From: Flavobacterium cutihirudinis
Lineage (GTDB): Bacteria > Bacteroidota > Bacteroidia > Flavobacteriales > Flavobacteriaceae
Length of the DNA stretch: 64,000 nucleotides
NCBI RefSeq assembly: GCF_003385895.1
Contig: NZ_QRDQ01000008.1
Coordinates: 988,354-1,052,353 of the forward strand
Direction: 5' to 3'
Under the pieces are notes generated by a model. It ran no database searches and was not told where the DNA came from. It saw only the letters and a program-made list of their open reading frames with translations. Made by a program: the position numbers and the translations under genes. Every line of letters starts with the position of its first letter. The stretch's first letter is position 1. Positions 26,448 to 35,178 of the stretch are shown here, in pieces.

Positions 26448-26479
26448 ATGTCATGAAAGCCATATTTGATGTCATGAAA
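26448..26479 (-). promoter_or_regulatory. paired direct repeat, candidate LytTR binding site
   Basis: ATGTCATGAAA occurs perfectly at 26448-26458 and 26469-26479, 21 bp start to start, i.e. about two helical turns. LytTR regulators typically bind paired ~9-bp direct repeats with this spacing. The site is upstream of the small membrane protein gene and downstream of the LytTR gene's terminator. Confidence 0.45.
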
Positions 26480-26512
26480 TCTTCGGATGTTTTATATTCA
26501 TTGCTATAAATA

Positions 26513-26540
26513 AAAAAACTCTCACAATGAAGAGTTTTTT
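26513..26540 (-). terminator. terminator of the kinase-LytTR operon
   Basis: AAAAAACTCT (26513-26522) pairs with AGAGTTTTTT (26531-26540) around an 8-nt loop. The minus strand continues as a T-run. Confidence 0.78.
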
Positions 26541-26550
26541 CGAGATATTG

Positions 26551-27297
26551 CTAAGATAAAATATTCATCTTTTTAATAAAGTCTTTATAGGTATCGCCGA
26601 GATTTATTTTATGATTTCCTTTTAGAATAATCAAATTGTCGGCGAGAATGATTTCTTCAATTTTATCCGAATTGACTATAGTATTACGATGTATTCGAAG
26701 GAATTTGGCTTTGTCCAATAATTCACTGATTTTAGTAAGTGATATTAAGATTACAAATTTCTCTTTTTCGGTCACTATATTACAATAACGTTCTTCAACT
26801 TCAATGTATAGAATATCATTTAATGCGACTTTCTTGAGCGCATTTTTCTTCTTTATAAACAAAAAGTCATTGCTGACCACTGTGTTTTGTTCTTCGCTCA
26901 AAAAAACATTAGTCTGCTCGTAAAACTTTTCGACCGCCATTTCTATGGCATATAAAATTTCCAATTCATTAAAGGGTTTCATCAAAAAGCTGAAAGGTTT
27001 GGTAAGTTTGGCTCTTTCAAAGATTTGACGATCCTGCGAACTAGTTAAAAACACGAAAGGTTTAGATGCATTCGGGATAATATTAATCGATTCTGCAAAA
27101 GTGATTCCGTCTGGTTTGCCATCCAGAAAAACATCAATAATAATAACATCGACACTGCATTCATAAAAAAGCTTTAATGCCGATGTAAAATCGCGTGCAA
27201 CTCCTGCAACCGTATAATTATTCTCGAGCAGAACTTTTATAAGTGCGTCACTTTGTGCCGGAGTATCCTCAATGATTAAGACATTAATATTGTCCAT
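26551..27297 (-). CDS. LytTR-family response regulator
   Basis: A two-component response regulator: REC receiver (1-~120) plus LytTR DNA-binding domain (~140-245). The phospho-acceptor is Asp55 in VIIIDVFLDG. Acidic Glu10/Asp11 are at the N-terminal pocket, and Lys in FLMKPF completes the site. The LytTR half shows the family pattern KKVALNDILYIEVEERYCNIVT and FLRIHRNTIVN. The gene follows the TPR histidine kinase gene with no real gap, so the pair is one system. A direct-repeat site just downstream, in front of a small membrane protein gene, may be a target. Confidence 0.92.
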   Translation of the reverse strand: MDNINVLIIEDTPAQSDALIKVLLENNYTVAGVARDFTSALKLFYECSVDVIIIDVFLDGKPDGITFAESINIIPNASKPFVFLTSSQDRQIFERAKLTKPFSFLMKPFNELEILYAIEMAVEKFYEQTNVFLSEEQNTVVSNDFLFIKKKNALKKVALNDILYIEVEERYCNIVTEKEKFVILISLTKISELLDKAKFLRIHRNTIVNSDKIEEIILADNLIILKGNHKINLGDTYKDFIKKMNILS

Positions 27298-27298
27298 A

Positions 27299-29032
27299 TT
27301 ATTTTATTTTGGGTAATGTAAGTATTATTTTGGTTCCTTTGTTTATTTCGCTTTCAATTGAAAACGTTCCGCCGTTTTTCGCTGTCATTTGTTTGCATAA
27401 TTGCAAGCCTAAGCCAGTTCCTATAATTTCAGAATTATTTTTCTTTACTAAAGTTTCGCTGTCCTGAAGTAATTCTGAAATTGTATTTTCAGACATTCCA
27501 ATACCGGAATCCTCAATAATGATTTGAAGAAATTCGGAATTGACTTCGGCGGTATAAAAACGAATTTCGCCATTTTGTTTTGAAAATTTTATCGCGTTGT
27601 CTAATAAATTTCTGAATATAATTTTTAGCGAATCAAGATCTACAAACAAAAATATATTTTTTGGAACCAAATTTTCAAATCGAATTTCCTTTTCCTGTAG
27701 CAAAGACTTATAATTATATTCAATCTGTTGTACTATCGAATATAAATGAACAGATTCTTTATGAAAGTACAGTTGCTTGGTTTGTAACATTGCCCAGTGA
27801 AGCAAATTGTCTAATAAGCTATACGTGTCATTTGCAATACTGCTATTTTGCGTAATTAATTGGTTTAATTGCTCGTAATTTTTGGTTTGTAATGAATCTG
27901 ATAATTTTGAATTACTTGTTTTTAAGGCGTTTACCGAGGAGCGCAAATCGTGACTTACGATTGAAAAAAGTTGGTCTTTATGATTGTTGAGCTGATCGAG
28001 TTTGTTTCGTTGAATTAAAATTGTTTTTGCATTTTTTACTTTTTGAGCATAAAAATAAACTCCTGAAGTCAACAATAATAATAAGACAATTGCTGATACA
28101 AATAATCCGTTTCGCTGATTGTTTTTTAACTGATTTTCTACTTTAAGAACTTTAATTTGCTTTTGTTTTTGCGCAACTGCGAATTTTTTTTCAAGTTCAG
28201 CTATTGCCCAGATTTTGTTTTGGTTGTTTGCTGAATCCTTCCATTGATCAGCTTCTTTTCTATATTCTAATGCTTTTTTTAAATTTCCTCTGTTTTCCTC
28301 TACAATGGACATGTTAAAAGAGGTTAGATTTTTCAGTTTAAAATCTTTGCTTTTCTGAGAGAGATTGTATGACTTTGTATAGTAAAATATTGCTAGGTCA
28401 TCTTTATACAATTCATAATATAAAGCGGCCAGATTAGTGTACGCGTTTGATGTCTTATCATTGTTCTGATATTTTTCGCATAAACTTATATTCTTGAGCA
28501 AGTATTTTTCGGCCAATGAATATTGTTTTAGAAAAATATAAGTAGTTCCAAGTCCGCTGTAAATATTAGACAGGTATTTTAAATCTTTTACAGTAATTGA
28601 TTGTTTTTCGGCTAATTGAAAATATTCTAAAGCTTTATTTAATTTTTTTGTTTCTAAATGAGTTACTCCTAAAACAAAATTTTTCATATGAGAGAGCTCA
28701 AATTTCTCCGAAATTAATGAAAGTTCGTTTTGGGCTTCTTTGTAAAACTTTTTATTGAAAAAACACTGACCACGAAAATAGTGGCAATAATCAGATAGAT
28801 TTTTGTTTTCTGAAACACTCAATTGTTTCATGGAGTATACCAATGTAGAATCCCAGTCCTTTTTTAGATAGAAAGACTGGGCTTTTACAAAATTATTTTC
28901 ACCATTAAACTGAACTGCTTTTTCTTGAAGTATTTTTTTTTCAAATAAATTAATCTCTTTGGACTGTGAGTACAGGAAAAATGGTAAAATAAATAAAAAA
29001 CAAAAAAGGATTTTGTTGATTTTTAAATTCAT
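27299..29032 (-). CDS. TPR-containing membrane sensor histidine kinase
   Basis: The sensor partner of the LytTR regulator. The signal peptide (ending YSQSK) is followed by a periplasmic array of TPR-like repeats (~35-290), one transmembrane helix (~303-325, FVSAIVLLLLLTSGVYFY), a HisKA segment with the H-box IVSHDLRSSV, and an HATPase domain with N-box NLLDNAIKF, G1 EDSGIGMS and G2 GTGLGLQL. Periplasmic TPRs suggest sensing through a protein or peptide partner. The gene starts 2 nt after the stop of an unknown 130-residue gene and runs into the regulator gene. The signal is unknown. Confidence 0.9.
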   Translation of the reverse strand: MNLKINKILFCFLFILPFFLYSQSKEINLFEKKILQEKAVQFNGENNFVKAQSFYLKKDWDSTLVYSMKQLSVSENKNLSDYCHYFRGQCFFNKKFYKEAQNELSLISEKFELSHMKNFVLGVTHLETKKLNKALEYFQLAEKQSITVKDLKYLSNIYSGLGTTYIFLKQYSLAEKYLLKNISLCEKYQNNDKTSNAYTNLAALYYELYKDDLAIFYYTKSYNLSQKSKDFKLKNLTSFNMSIVEENRGNLKKALEYRKEADQWKDSANNQNKIWAIAELEKKFAVAQKQKQIKVLKVENQLKNNQRNGLFVSAIVLLLLLTSGVYFYAQKVKNAKTILIQRNKLDQLNNHKDQLFSIVSHDLRSSVNALKTSNSKLSDSLQTKNYEQLNQLITQNSSIANDTYSLLDNLLHWAMLQTKQLYFHKESVHLYSIVQQIEYNYKSLLQEKEIRFENLVPKNIFLFVDLDSLKIIFRNLLDNAIKFSKQNGEIRFYTAEVNSEFLQIIIEDSGIGMSENTISELLQDSETLVKKNNSEIIGTGLGLQLCKQMTAKNGGTFSIESEINKGTKIILTLPKIK

Positions 29033-29034
29033 TA

Positions 29035-29427
29035 TTAAGGAACATTTGTTTTAGTACCTCTTGATGTTTCAGGATCTATATCTTTTAAATAAGAAATGAT
29101 TTCGGTAATGTCGCCAACGTTTTCAGAAGTATAATCTAGTTCAACATACCAAACGTCACAGCTTTCAGGAGTTTCCTCAGAGAAATCATAATCGAAAAAT
29201 ACGGTTAGTGTATTACCATCTTGCGTTGGCTCTTCAACAGTTGGGTTCTTTGGATCTTCTGAGTTGATGTATAAAGTTGCGCGGATTTTTAAAGTTAATA
29301 CTCCATTTTCAGGTGTATAAAACTTTGCTGATACTAATGGTGGTACGGGATACGTAACAGTTTCAGGATGAGAAAAAATAAAATCACCAGTATTGATTTT
29401 GGTGTTTTGTAAAACGGTATAAGCCAT
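29035..29427 (-). CDS. unknown 130-residue protein co-transcribed with the kinase
   Basis: A soluble protein that I do not recognise. It has no signal peptide or membrane helix, and is acidic and beta-rich, with a Pro/Glu-rich middle (NPTVEEPTQDG). It ends 2 nt before the histidine kinase start, so it is the first gene of that operon. It may be a cytoplasmic accessory or an unrelated passenger; the sequence does not decide. Confidence 0.6.
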   Translation of the reverse strand: MAYTVLQNTKINTGDFIFSHPETVTYPVPPLVSAKFYTPENGVLTLKIRATLYINSEDPKNPTVEEPTQDGNTLTVFFDYDFSEETPESCDVWYVELDYTSENVGDITEIISYLKDIDPETSRGTKTNVP

Positions 29428-29597
29428 AGGAATGGTTTTTAAGGGTTAATACTTTATTTTTGGTAGTCTAAAGATATTTTTTTTCTGACAATAAATGCTA
29501 TAATGGTGCTGTTTTTTAGTTTGTTGAACTATTATTTTTACTCAAGAGTAGAAGATATTTTCGTTCTAAGATTTTTTTCAAAACCTAAACAAAACGA

Positions 29598-29631
29598 AAA
29601 ACCCCAACTCAAATACATGAGTTGGGGTTTT
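29598..29631 (-). terminator. rho-independent terminator of pnp
   Basis: A 14-bp perfect stem, AAAACCCCAACTCA (29598-29611) with TGAGTTGGGGTTTT (29618-29631), has a 6-nt loop and T-runs on both strands. Confidence 0.93.
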
Positions 29632-29664
29632 CTATGAATAAACCTTTAGTAAACTAAGATCTGA

Positions 29665-31800
29665 TTACTCTTTTTTCTCCTCACGTGGAGGTCTTGGAAC
29701 AAGTGCTTTTTTAGACACTTTTTCTTTTTTAGTTTTAGGGTCAACTCCTAAGTATTTCACTTGGAAAACATCTCCCATTTTAACTACATCAGCAACGTTT
29801 TCAGTACGTTCCCAAGCTAATTCAGATACGTGTAATAAAACTTCATTTCCTGGCGCAGCAGTATACTCAACTACAGCTCCAAAATCTAACATTTTAATTA
29901 CTTTAACTTCATAAGCTTCTCCCATTTGTGGTTTGAAAGTGATAGAAGCAATTTTTGCTAATACCGCTTCAATTCCAGCAGGATCTGTACCTAAGATTTC
30001 GATAACACCTTGTTCGTCAACTTCGTTGATCACGATAGTTGTTCCGGTAGCTTTTTGTAATTCTTGAATTACTTTTCCACCAGGTCCAATTAATGCTCCA
30101 ATAAAGTTTCCAGGAATAGTTCTAGTAATGATTTTTGGTGCATGAGCTTTTACGTCAGCTCTTGGTGCAGCGATAGTTTCAGTTAATTTTCCTAAGATGT
30201 GTAAACGTCCATCACGAGCCTGAGCTAAAGCTTGCTCCATAATGTCATAACGTAAACCATCAATTTTGATGTCCATTTGACAAGCTGTGATACCGTCAGC
30301 AGTTCCAGTTACTTTAAAGTCCATATCTCCTAAGTGATCTTCATCACCTAAAATATCAGACAATACAGCAAATTTCTCTCCGTCAGTAATTAATCCCATA
30401 GCAATTCCAGAAACTGGTTTTACCATTTGAACTCCAGCATCCATCAAAGCCATTGTTCCAGCACAAACTGTTGCCATAGAAGAAGAACCGTTAGATTCTA
30501 AAACCTCAGAAACAATACGAATTGTGTAAGGACAATCAGCAGGAATCATATTTTTTAAAGCTCTTTGAGCTAAGTTACCGTGACCAACTTCTCTTCTTGA
30601 AGTTCCTCTTAATGGTTTTGCTTCACCAGTTGAGAAAGGAGGGAAGTTATAGTGTAAGTAGAATTTCTCTTCACCTTGTTCAGATGGAGAATCGATTTGG
30701 TTTGCTTCTCTAGAAGTTCCTAAAGTTACAGTTGCCAAAGCTTGAGTTTCTCCACGTGTAAATAAAGATGAACCGTGAACTCTTGGTAAATAATCAGTTT
30801 CACACCAGATTGGTCTGATATCTGTAGTTTTTCTACCATCTAAACGAACACCTAATTCTAATACTACATTACGAACAGCTTCTTTGTTTGTTTTGTAGAA
30901 ATATTTAGAAACTAAATCACCATCAGCAGCTAATTCTTCTTCAGTAAATAAAGCTTTAACTTCTTCTTTTACTTCAGCAAATGCAGCGCCTCTTTCGTGT
31001 TTAGCTGAACCAACTTTTGCAATAGCATAAATTTTATCGTATGCTGCAGCTTTTACTTTTTTGTAAATTTCTTCGTTCTCTTTCTCACCTTCGTAAGTAC
31101 GAATTTCTTTTTTACCAAAAGCTTCTTGTAAACGGTATTGAGCCTGAATTTGAACTTTGATAGCTTCGTGAGCGAATTTAATAGCTTCGATCATTTCTGC
31201 TTCTGAAATTTCTTTCATCTCACCTTCAACCATTGCTACAGAATCCATAGAAGCTCCAATCATCATATCGATGTCTGATTTTTCTAATTCTTCTCTGCTT
31301 GGGTTGATCACTAATTTTCCGTCGATACGTGCAACACGTACTTCAGAAATCAAGTTGTAAAATGGAATATCTGAAACTGCTAATGCTGCAGAAGCTGCTA
31401 AACCAGCTAAAGCATCTGGCATAACTTCTTCGTCGTGAGACATTAACTGAATCATAACTTGTGTTTCAGCATGGTAATCGTCTGGGAAAAGCGGACGTAA
31501 AACACGGTCAACTAATCTCATTGTCAATACTTCGCTGTCGCTCGGGCGTGCTTCTCTTTTAAAGAAACCTCCAGGAAAACGACCTGCTGCTGCGAATTTT
31601 TCGCGGTAATCTACCGTTAATGGTAAAAAATCAACGCCTGGGTTTGATGTGCGAGCTGAAACTGCTGTTGCAAGAATCATAGTGTCGCCCATTCTTACTA
31701 CTACAGAACCATCAGCTTGTTTAGCTAAACGTCCTGTCTCGATTGTGATGCTTCTGCCATCACCTAAATCGATCTTTTCTACAAATAATTGTGGAATCAT
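29665..31800 (-). CDS. pnp: polyribonucleotide nucleotidyltransferase
   Basis: PNPase degrades RNA 3' to 5' by phosphorolysis and can add tails; it acts as a cytoplasmic trimer, often in a degradosome. The 711-residue protein has the full layout: RNase PH core 1 (~10-145), the helical linker, RNase PH core 2 (~315-455; GERGE-type FTRGETQAL and the [13 protein letters not shown] stretch), a KH domain with [10 protein letters not shown] (~550-610) and an S1 domain (~620-690), then a basic tail. It is downstream of rpsO, the classic rpsO-pnp order, separated by a terminator/attenuator and a structured leader. AGGA lies just before the ATG. Confidence 0.97.
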   Translation of the reverse strand: MIPQLFVEKIDLGDGRSITIETGRLAKQADGSVVVRMGDTMILATAVSARTSNPGVDFLPLTVDYREKFAAAGRFPGGFFKREARPSDSEVLTMRLVDRVLRPLFPDDYHAETQVMIQLMSHDEEVMPDALAGLAASAALAVSDIPFYNLISEVRVARIDGKLVINPSREELEKSDIDMMIGASMDSVAMVEGEMKEISEAEMIEAIKFAHEAIKVQIQAQYRLQEAFGKKEIRTYEGEKENEEIYKKVKAAAYDKIYAIAKVGSAKHERGAAFAEVKEEVKALFTEEELAADGDLVSKYFYKTNKEAVRNVVLELGVRLDGRKTTDIRPIWCETDYLPRVHGSSLFTRGETQALATVTLGTSREANQIDSPSEQGEEKFYLHYNFPPFSTGEAKPLRGTSRREVGHGNLAQRALKNMIPADCPYTIRIVSEVLESNGSSSMATVCAGTMALMDAGVQMVKPVSGIAMGLITDGEKFAVLSDILGDEDHLGDMDFKVTGTADGITACQMDIKIDGLRYDIMEQALAQARDGRLHILGKLTETIAAPRADVKAHAPKIITRTIPGNFIGALIGPGGKVIQELQKATGTTIVINEVDEQGVIEILGTDPAGIEAVLAKIASITFKPQMGEAYEVKVIKMLDFGAVVEYTAAPGNEVLLHVSELAWERTENVADVVKMGDVFQVKYLGVDPKTKKEKVSKKALVPRPPREEKKE

Positions 31801-31826
31801 AAATTTTTTCCTTATTGATTATACAA

Positions 31827-31883
31827 TGGGTTTTAGTTGTGTTGTAGTTGTTGTTGTGTGTAGTTGTTGTTATCTAAAACCCA
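31827..31883 (-). promoter_or_regulatory. structured pnp leader: hairpin with a CAA-repeat loop
   Basis: TGGGTTTTAG (31827-31836) and CTAAAACCCA (31874-31883) form a perfect 10-bp stem in the pnp 5' untranslated region, 27 nt before the ATG. In the mRNA the 37-nt loop is almost entirely CAA/ACA repeats, so it would be unstructured. Autoregulation through a 5' hairpin is known for E. coli pnp; a similar role here is inference. Confidence 0.55.
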
Positions 31884-31932
31884 ATGAAAAACCAAACTTT
31901 TTTTCTTGTATTATGCATGCAATGTAAAAACA

Positions 31933-31958
31933 AAAAGAGGCACTTTCGCACCTCTTTT
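31933..31958 (-). terminator. terminator or attenuator between rpsO and pnp
   Basis: AAAAGAGG (31933-31940) pairs with CCTCTTTT (31951-31958); on the minus strand the stem is followed by TTTTTGTTTTT. Read-through would feed pnp. Confidence 0.75.
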
Positions 31959-31967
31959 CTATATTGA

Positions 31968-32234
31968 TTATTTTCTGATATTCAATACTTTGATAATCTC
32001 ACGATATCTGTTAATTTCTTTCTTTTTCAAGTAATCTAACAAAGCTCTTCTTTTACCTACTAATAGTACAAGAGAACGCTCAGTGTTGTAATCGTGACGA
32101 TTTTTTTTCAAGTGTTCAGTTAAGTGTGAAATTCTGTAAGTGAACAATGCAATTTGACCTTCTGCGCTTCCAGTGTTTGTTGCACCACCGTGTTGTGCGA
32201 AAATCTCTTCTTTCTTTTCTTTAGTTAAATACAT
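31968..32234 (-). CDS. rpsO: 30S ribosomal protein uS15
   Basis: A primary 16S rRNA-binding protein of the small subunit that also bridges to the large subunit. The 88-residue sequence is typical: GGATNTGSAEGQIALFTYRI, HLKKNRHDYNTERSL and VGKRRALLDYLKK. It is followed by pnp after a terminator/attenuator. Its ~50-nt leader contains a 13-nt palindrome (TGTATGTCATACA, 32259-32271) and a -7-like TAATTTTG at 32297-32290 (minus strand). S15 autoregulates its own mRNA in several bacteria; whether this palindrome takes part is unknown. Confidence 0.97.
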   Translation of the reverse strand: MYLTKEKKEEIFAQHGGATNTGSAEGQIALFTYRISHLTEHLKKNRHDYNTERSLVLLVGKRRALLDYLKKKEINRYREIIKVLNIRK

Positions 32235-32332
32235 TCCAATATTATTTAATGATTTTTATGTATGTCATACAACTTTTGTAAGACGGGTGCAAAATTAGAA
32301 CTTTTTTTTTGAAAAATAAATTTTATTGCGTT

Positions 32333-33277
32333 TTATTTTCCTATTATTGTTATTGGTAATTTATAAAGGGCACGAAGTGGAATTCCTCTAATCTTTCCGG
32401 GATTCCATTTTTGGGCTTCTTTAATTAGTTGTATTGCATTTTCATCTATGCCATAACCAACACCTTTTAATACTTTTGGCTCCACTAGATTTCCTTCTTC
32501 ATCTACTATAAAGCTCATGTATATTTTTCCGGAAACTTTTCTGGCTTCAAGAGGAATTCGCATTGATTTCCCAATATAACTGTTAAATGAATTTATTCCG
32601 TTTTTAGGACTTGGTCGAAGGTGTTTTTTGCTGTAAGAATGTTTTACATTTAAAGAATCGGTAGTGATACCTGAAATTAATTCTCCATTCTTATACATTT
32701 CTATAAAACTTGATTTTTTCTTAAAATCTTTTCCTGTCCAAGTGCCATCTGGTACGCCATTTTTTATTTGGCCTGATTGCTCATTGTTTTCACTTTTATC
32801 TGAATAATATCCATTTCCGTCTGCAACGATACGTTCTTTTTTAGTATTCCAAAAGTTATTAATTTTACCTTCTTGGGAGCCTTTTTTGTTTTCAGAATAC
32901 GTAATTTCAGATTTTATGTCTCCATTTTCATACCAGCTGAATTCTTTTCCTGATTTTTTTTCCTTTACATAATTAACAGTGTATTTTTTATTTCCATTCT
33001 CATAATAAGAGATTGCTTGTCCGTCATTTATAATAACATCTTTGTTTAATGTGATGGCTATGAATTTTAATTTCCCCGATTTATAGAAGTCTTTGTAAAC
33101 ATAAGATTTTTTATCAGAGTAGTATTCTTCGATAAGTCTGGTATATTTATAGTTTTCCGCAGTTGTTGGAGACCACATAGAGTCTAAATAGATTATTTTA
33201 TTGACCTCAGTAGCGTTTTGTGAAAATGTTTTTGCTGAAATTAAAATAAAAAATAAAAGACGTAAGATTTGTTTCAT
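32333..33277 (-). CDS. energy-transducer TonB-domain protein with MORN-like repeats
   Basis: A 314-residue exported protein. The signal peptide (from MKQILRLLFF) is followed by a region of repeated GxxxxYYxNGxxKxxxxY units (about 60-215) like MORN/YwqK repeats, and a C-terminal TonB-like domain (~240-314; GKIYMSFIVDEEGNLVEPKV, WNPGKIRG). It lacks the usual N-terminal membrane anchor plus Pro-rich spacer of a classic TonB. I start at the ATG at 33275-33277; the longer frame adds 24 residues without a signal. It is paired with a paralogue that lacks the TonB domain. The role is unclear. Confidence 0.75.
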   Translation of the reverse strand: MKQILRLLFFILISAKTFSQNATEVNKIIYLDSMWSPTTAENYKYTRLIEEYYSDKKSYVYKDFYKSGKLKFIAITLNKDVIINDGQAISYYENGNKKYTVNYVKEKKSGKEFSWYENGDIKSEITYSENKKGSQEGKINNFWNTKKERIVADGNGYYSDKSENNEQSGQIKNGVPDGTWTGKDFKKKSSFIEMYKNGELISGITTDSLNVKHSYSKKHLRPSPKNGINSFNSYIGKSMRIPLEARKVSGKIYMSFIVDEEGNLVEPKVLKGVGYGIDENAIQLIKEAQKWNPGKIRGIPLRALYKLPITIIGK

Positions 33278-33385
33278 AAAGATGTTGGAAATAAGACTAC
33301 GCCAAAGTAATATTTTTAATACAAATAGGGAAGATTTGTATATTATCAAATTAAGAAATTTTTTACAGTGTTGGCTTTAAATAAG

Positions 33386-34081
33386 TTATTTTGATTTGAC
33401 AACCTTTTTTCCTGATTGTTTTTCAAGCAAAGAAGAATAAGAAGTTTTAATATTGTTTCCGTCAATACTTACTCCTGAAATTAAAATGCCTTTGTCATAA
33501 TTGTCGGTAAACGAAATGTTTTTAGAAAAGTCATTTCCCCGCCAAACACCTTGTTTTAAGCCATTTTTTATTTCTCCTTTTTGAGTTACAAATCCTTCTG
33601 TTTCTTGATATTCTCCATTCCCATCAGTTACAGTTTGTGTTTTGTCTTCGTTCCAGGAATTAAGAATTAAAGTTTGTGATTTCTTGGTTTTTGAATCCCA
33701 AGAATTTTGTTTCTCTAATTTCTTGCTTTGGTTTTCGTACCAGCTAATTTCTTTGCCGGATTTATGATCATCAGAATAATCTATAACCGATTCTTTTGCT
33801 CCGTTTTTGTAGTAATAAATAAACTCTCCATCTTTTTTCAAGATATCTCTGTCTAAAGTGGCGCCAGTCATTTTCTTTCTGCCATTTTTGTAAAAGTCAG
33901 TAACAACATATCTCGCACTTTTTTGAGAATAATTTGTGATTACTCGCGTGTAGCTGAAGTTGGGAGAGGTGGTTTCAAGGTTTAACGAGTCAAGAAAAAT
34001 TTTCTTCGAGACCATGTTAATCTGTGCAGATAGACCAGTTGAAATTATAACAAGAAATATTATAAAAATACTTTTTTTCAT
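33386..34081 (-). CDS. MORN-like repeat protein, truncated paralogue without TonB domain
   Basis: A 231-residue secreted protein (signal peptide ending LSAQ) homologous along most of its length to the N-terminal part of the next gene. Shared blocks include KIFLDSLNLETTSPNFSYTR, YYKNGAKESVIDY, SGKEISWYEN, GVWRGNDFSKNISF and GILISGVSIDG. It stops where the TonB-like domain would begin (GKKVVKSK). Gene and frame look healthy. It probably arose by tandem duplication followed by loss of the C-terminal domain. Function is unknown. Confidence 0.7.
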   Translation of the reverse strand: MKKSIFIIFLVIISTGLSAQINMVSKKIFLDSLNLETTSPNFSYTRVITNYSQKSARYVVTDFYKNGRKKMTGATLDRDILKKDGEFIYYYKNGAKESVIDYSDDHKSGKEISWYENQSKKLEKQNSWDSKTKKSQTLILNSWNEDKTQTVTDGNGEYQETEGFVTQKGEIKNGLKQGVWRGNDFSKNISFTDNYDKGILISGVSIDGNNIKTSYSSLLEKQSGKKVVKSK

Positions 34082-34114
34082 TCTGGTCTATTTTTTATAC
34101 TAAAAATAGGGCTT

Positions 34115-34570
34115 CTAGAATAATTTAGCAACTTCCTGATTCACAAATTCTAAAAAACGTTCGTCAGCTTCTGTAAAAGGATCAATCACGTGGCTGTCGA
34201 TATCGATTTGGCCAATGTTTACTCCATTAACAAAAAGAGGCACAACGATTTCAGATTTTACAGTAAAGCTGCAAGCAATATAATTGTCTTGTGCTGCAAC
34301 ATCCGGAACAACAAAATTTGCATTGCTTTCTGCTACTTGTCCACAAATTCCTTTTCCAAACGGAATAACAGTATGGTCTGTTTCTGCGCCAACATATGGT
34401 CCTAAATGAAGTGTTTTAGCTTCATGATTAGCAAAATAAAAACCAACCCAGTTGTAATATTCTACATTTTCATTCAATAATTGACAAATTGCCAATAATT
34501 TTTCGTCTCTGCTATTGCTTGAGTTAGCAACAATTGCGCTTATTTTTGGTTGTAATTCCTGAAAAGTCAT
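34115..34570 (-). CDS. GAF-domain protein, free methionine-R-sulfoxide reductase-like
   Basis: A 151-residue single GAF domain matching the fRMsr family, which reduces free L-methionine-R-sulfoxide in the cytoplasm. WVGFYF, LGPYVG, IPFGKGICG (one redox Cys) and NYIACSFTVKSEIVVPL (the catalytic Cys) are all present. The third, resolving cysteine found in E. coli (before VRIPFG) is His here, so the chemistry may rely on two cysteines. A -7-like TACTTTTG lies on the minus strand at 34595-34588. It is divergent from the exosortase gene. Confidence 0.78.
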   Translation of the reverse strand: MTFQELQPKISAIVANSSNSRDEKLLAICQLLNENVEYYNWVGFYFANHEAKTLHLGPYVGAETDHTVIPFGKGICGQVAESNANFVVPDVAAQDNYIACSFTVKSEIVVPLFVNGVNIGQIDIDSHVIDPFTEADERFLEFVNQEVAKLF

Positions 34571-34620
34571 AATAAATAAATTTTATACAAAAGTATTTAA
34601 AGCTGAACTCAAAAAATATA

Positions 34621-34628
34621 TAAATTTG
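34621..34628 (+). promoter_or_regulatory. candidate -7 box for xrtF
   Basis: TAAATTTG matches TAnnTTTG and lies 13 nt before the TTG start, implying a very short leader. No clear -33 TTG is at the right spacing. Confidence 0.33.
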
Positions 34629-34641
34629 AAAAAAAATTCCG

Positions 34642-35178
34642 TTGAAAAAATATTTAATACAATTTAAACCGTTCCTTCTTTTTATAGGCACTTTTTTTCT
34701 GGCTTATATTGTACTTACTTTAGTTTATAAATTTTATTTGAATAGCTACAGTTCTAATAAAGTTGACGGAATTACCAAGAATGTTGCTGATGCAGTAGAA
34801 TATTTGATGCGTCTTTTTAATGCTGATGTTAGGGTTGTTGAAAATCCAAATTATTCCAGCATAGTAGTTTATTATCGAAAAAGTTCGATTGTCAGGATAA
34901 TAGAAGGATGCAATGCAGTAAGTATCATAATTTTATTTATTTCTTTTATAATGGCTTTCTCGGGAAAGTTTAAAACGACTTTGCTTTTTATTTTGTTTGG
35001 AACAATTTTTATTTATGTTTTAAATGTAATCAGAATTATTTTCTTAATTGTTTTACTTTATAGATTTCCGGAATACACACATTTTCTACATGGAGTTCTT
35101 TTTCCTCTGATTATTTATGGATTAATCTTTCTTCTTTGGATTGTTTGGGTTACTAAATATTCGAAATATGCGAAGTAA
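34642..35178 (+). CDS. xrtF: exosortase family protein XrtF
   Basis: A polytopic membrane protein of the exosortase/archaeosortase family, which processes C-terminal sorting signals at the outer face of the inner membrane by a cysteine-protease-like mechanism. The 178-residue protein has about five helices and the family triad: Cys90 in EGCNAVS, Arg131 in LNVIRI and His150 in FLHGVLF. The start is TTG at 34642-34644 (MKKYLIQFKP); the first in-frame ATG comes far too late. It overlaps the next gene, its usual flavobacterial partner. No gene in the window encodes an obvious PEP-CTERM-like sorting tail, so the substrate is unknown. Confidence 0.85.
   Translation: MKKYLIQFKPFLLFIGTFFLAYIVLTLVYKFYLNSYSSNKVDGITKNVADAVEYLMRLFNADVRVVENPNYSSIVVYYRKSSIVRIIEGCNAVSIIILFISFIMAFSGKFKTTLLFILFGTIFIYVLNVIRIIFLIVLLYRFPEYTHFLHGVLFPLIIYGLIFLLWIVWVTKYSKYAK

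Noticed and set aside
32259..32271. 13-nt palindrome in the rpsO leader as an S15 autoregulatory site
   Set aside because: It is too short and isolated to separate from chance; mentioned only in the gene entry.
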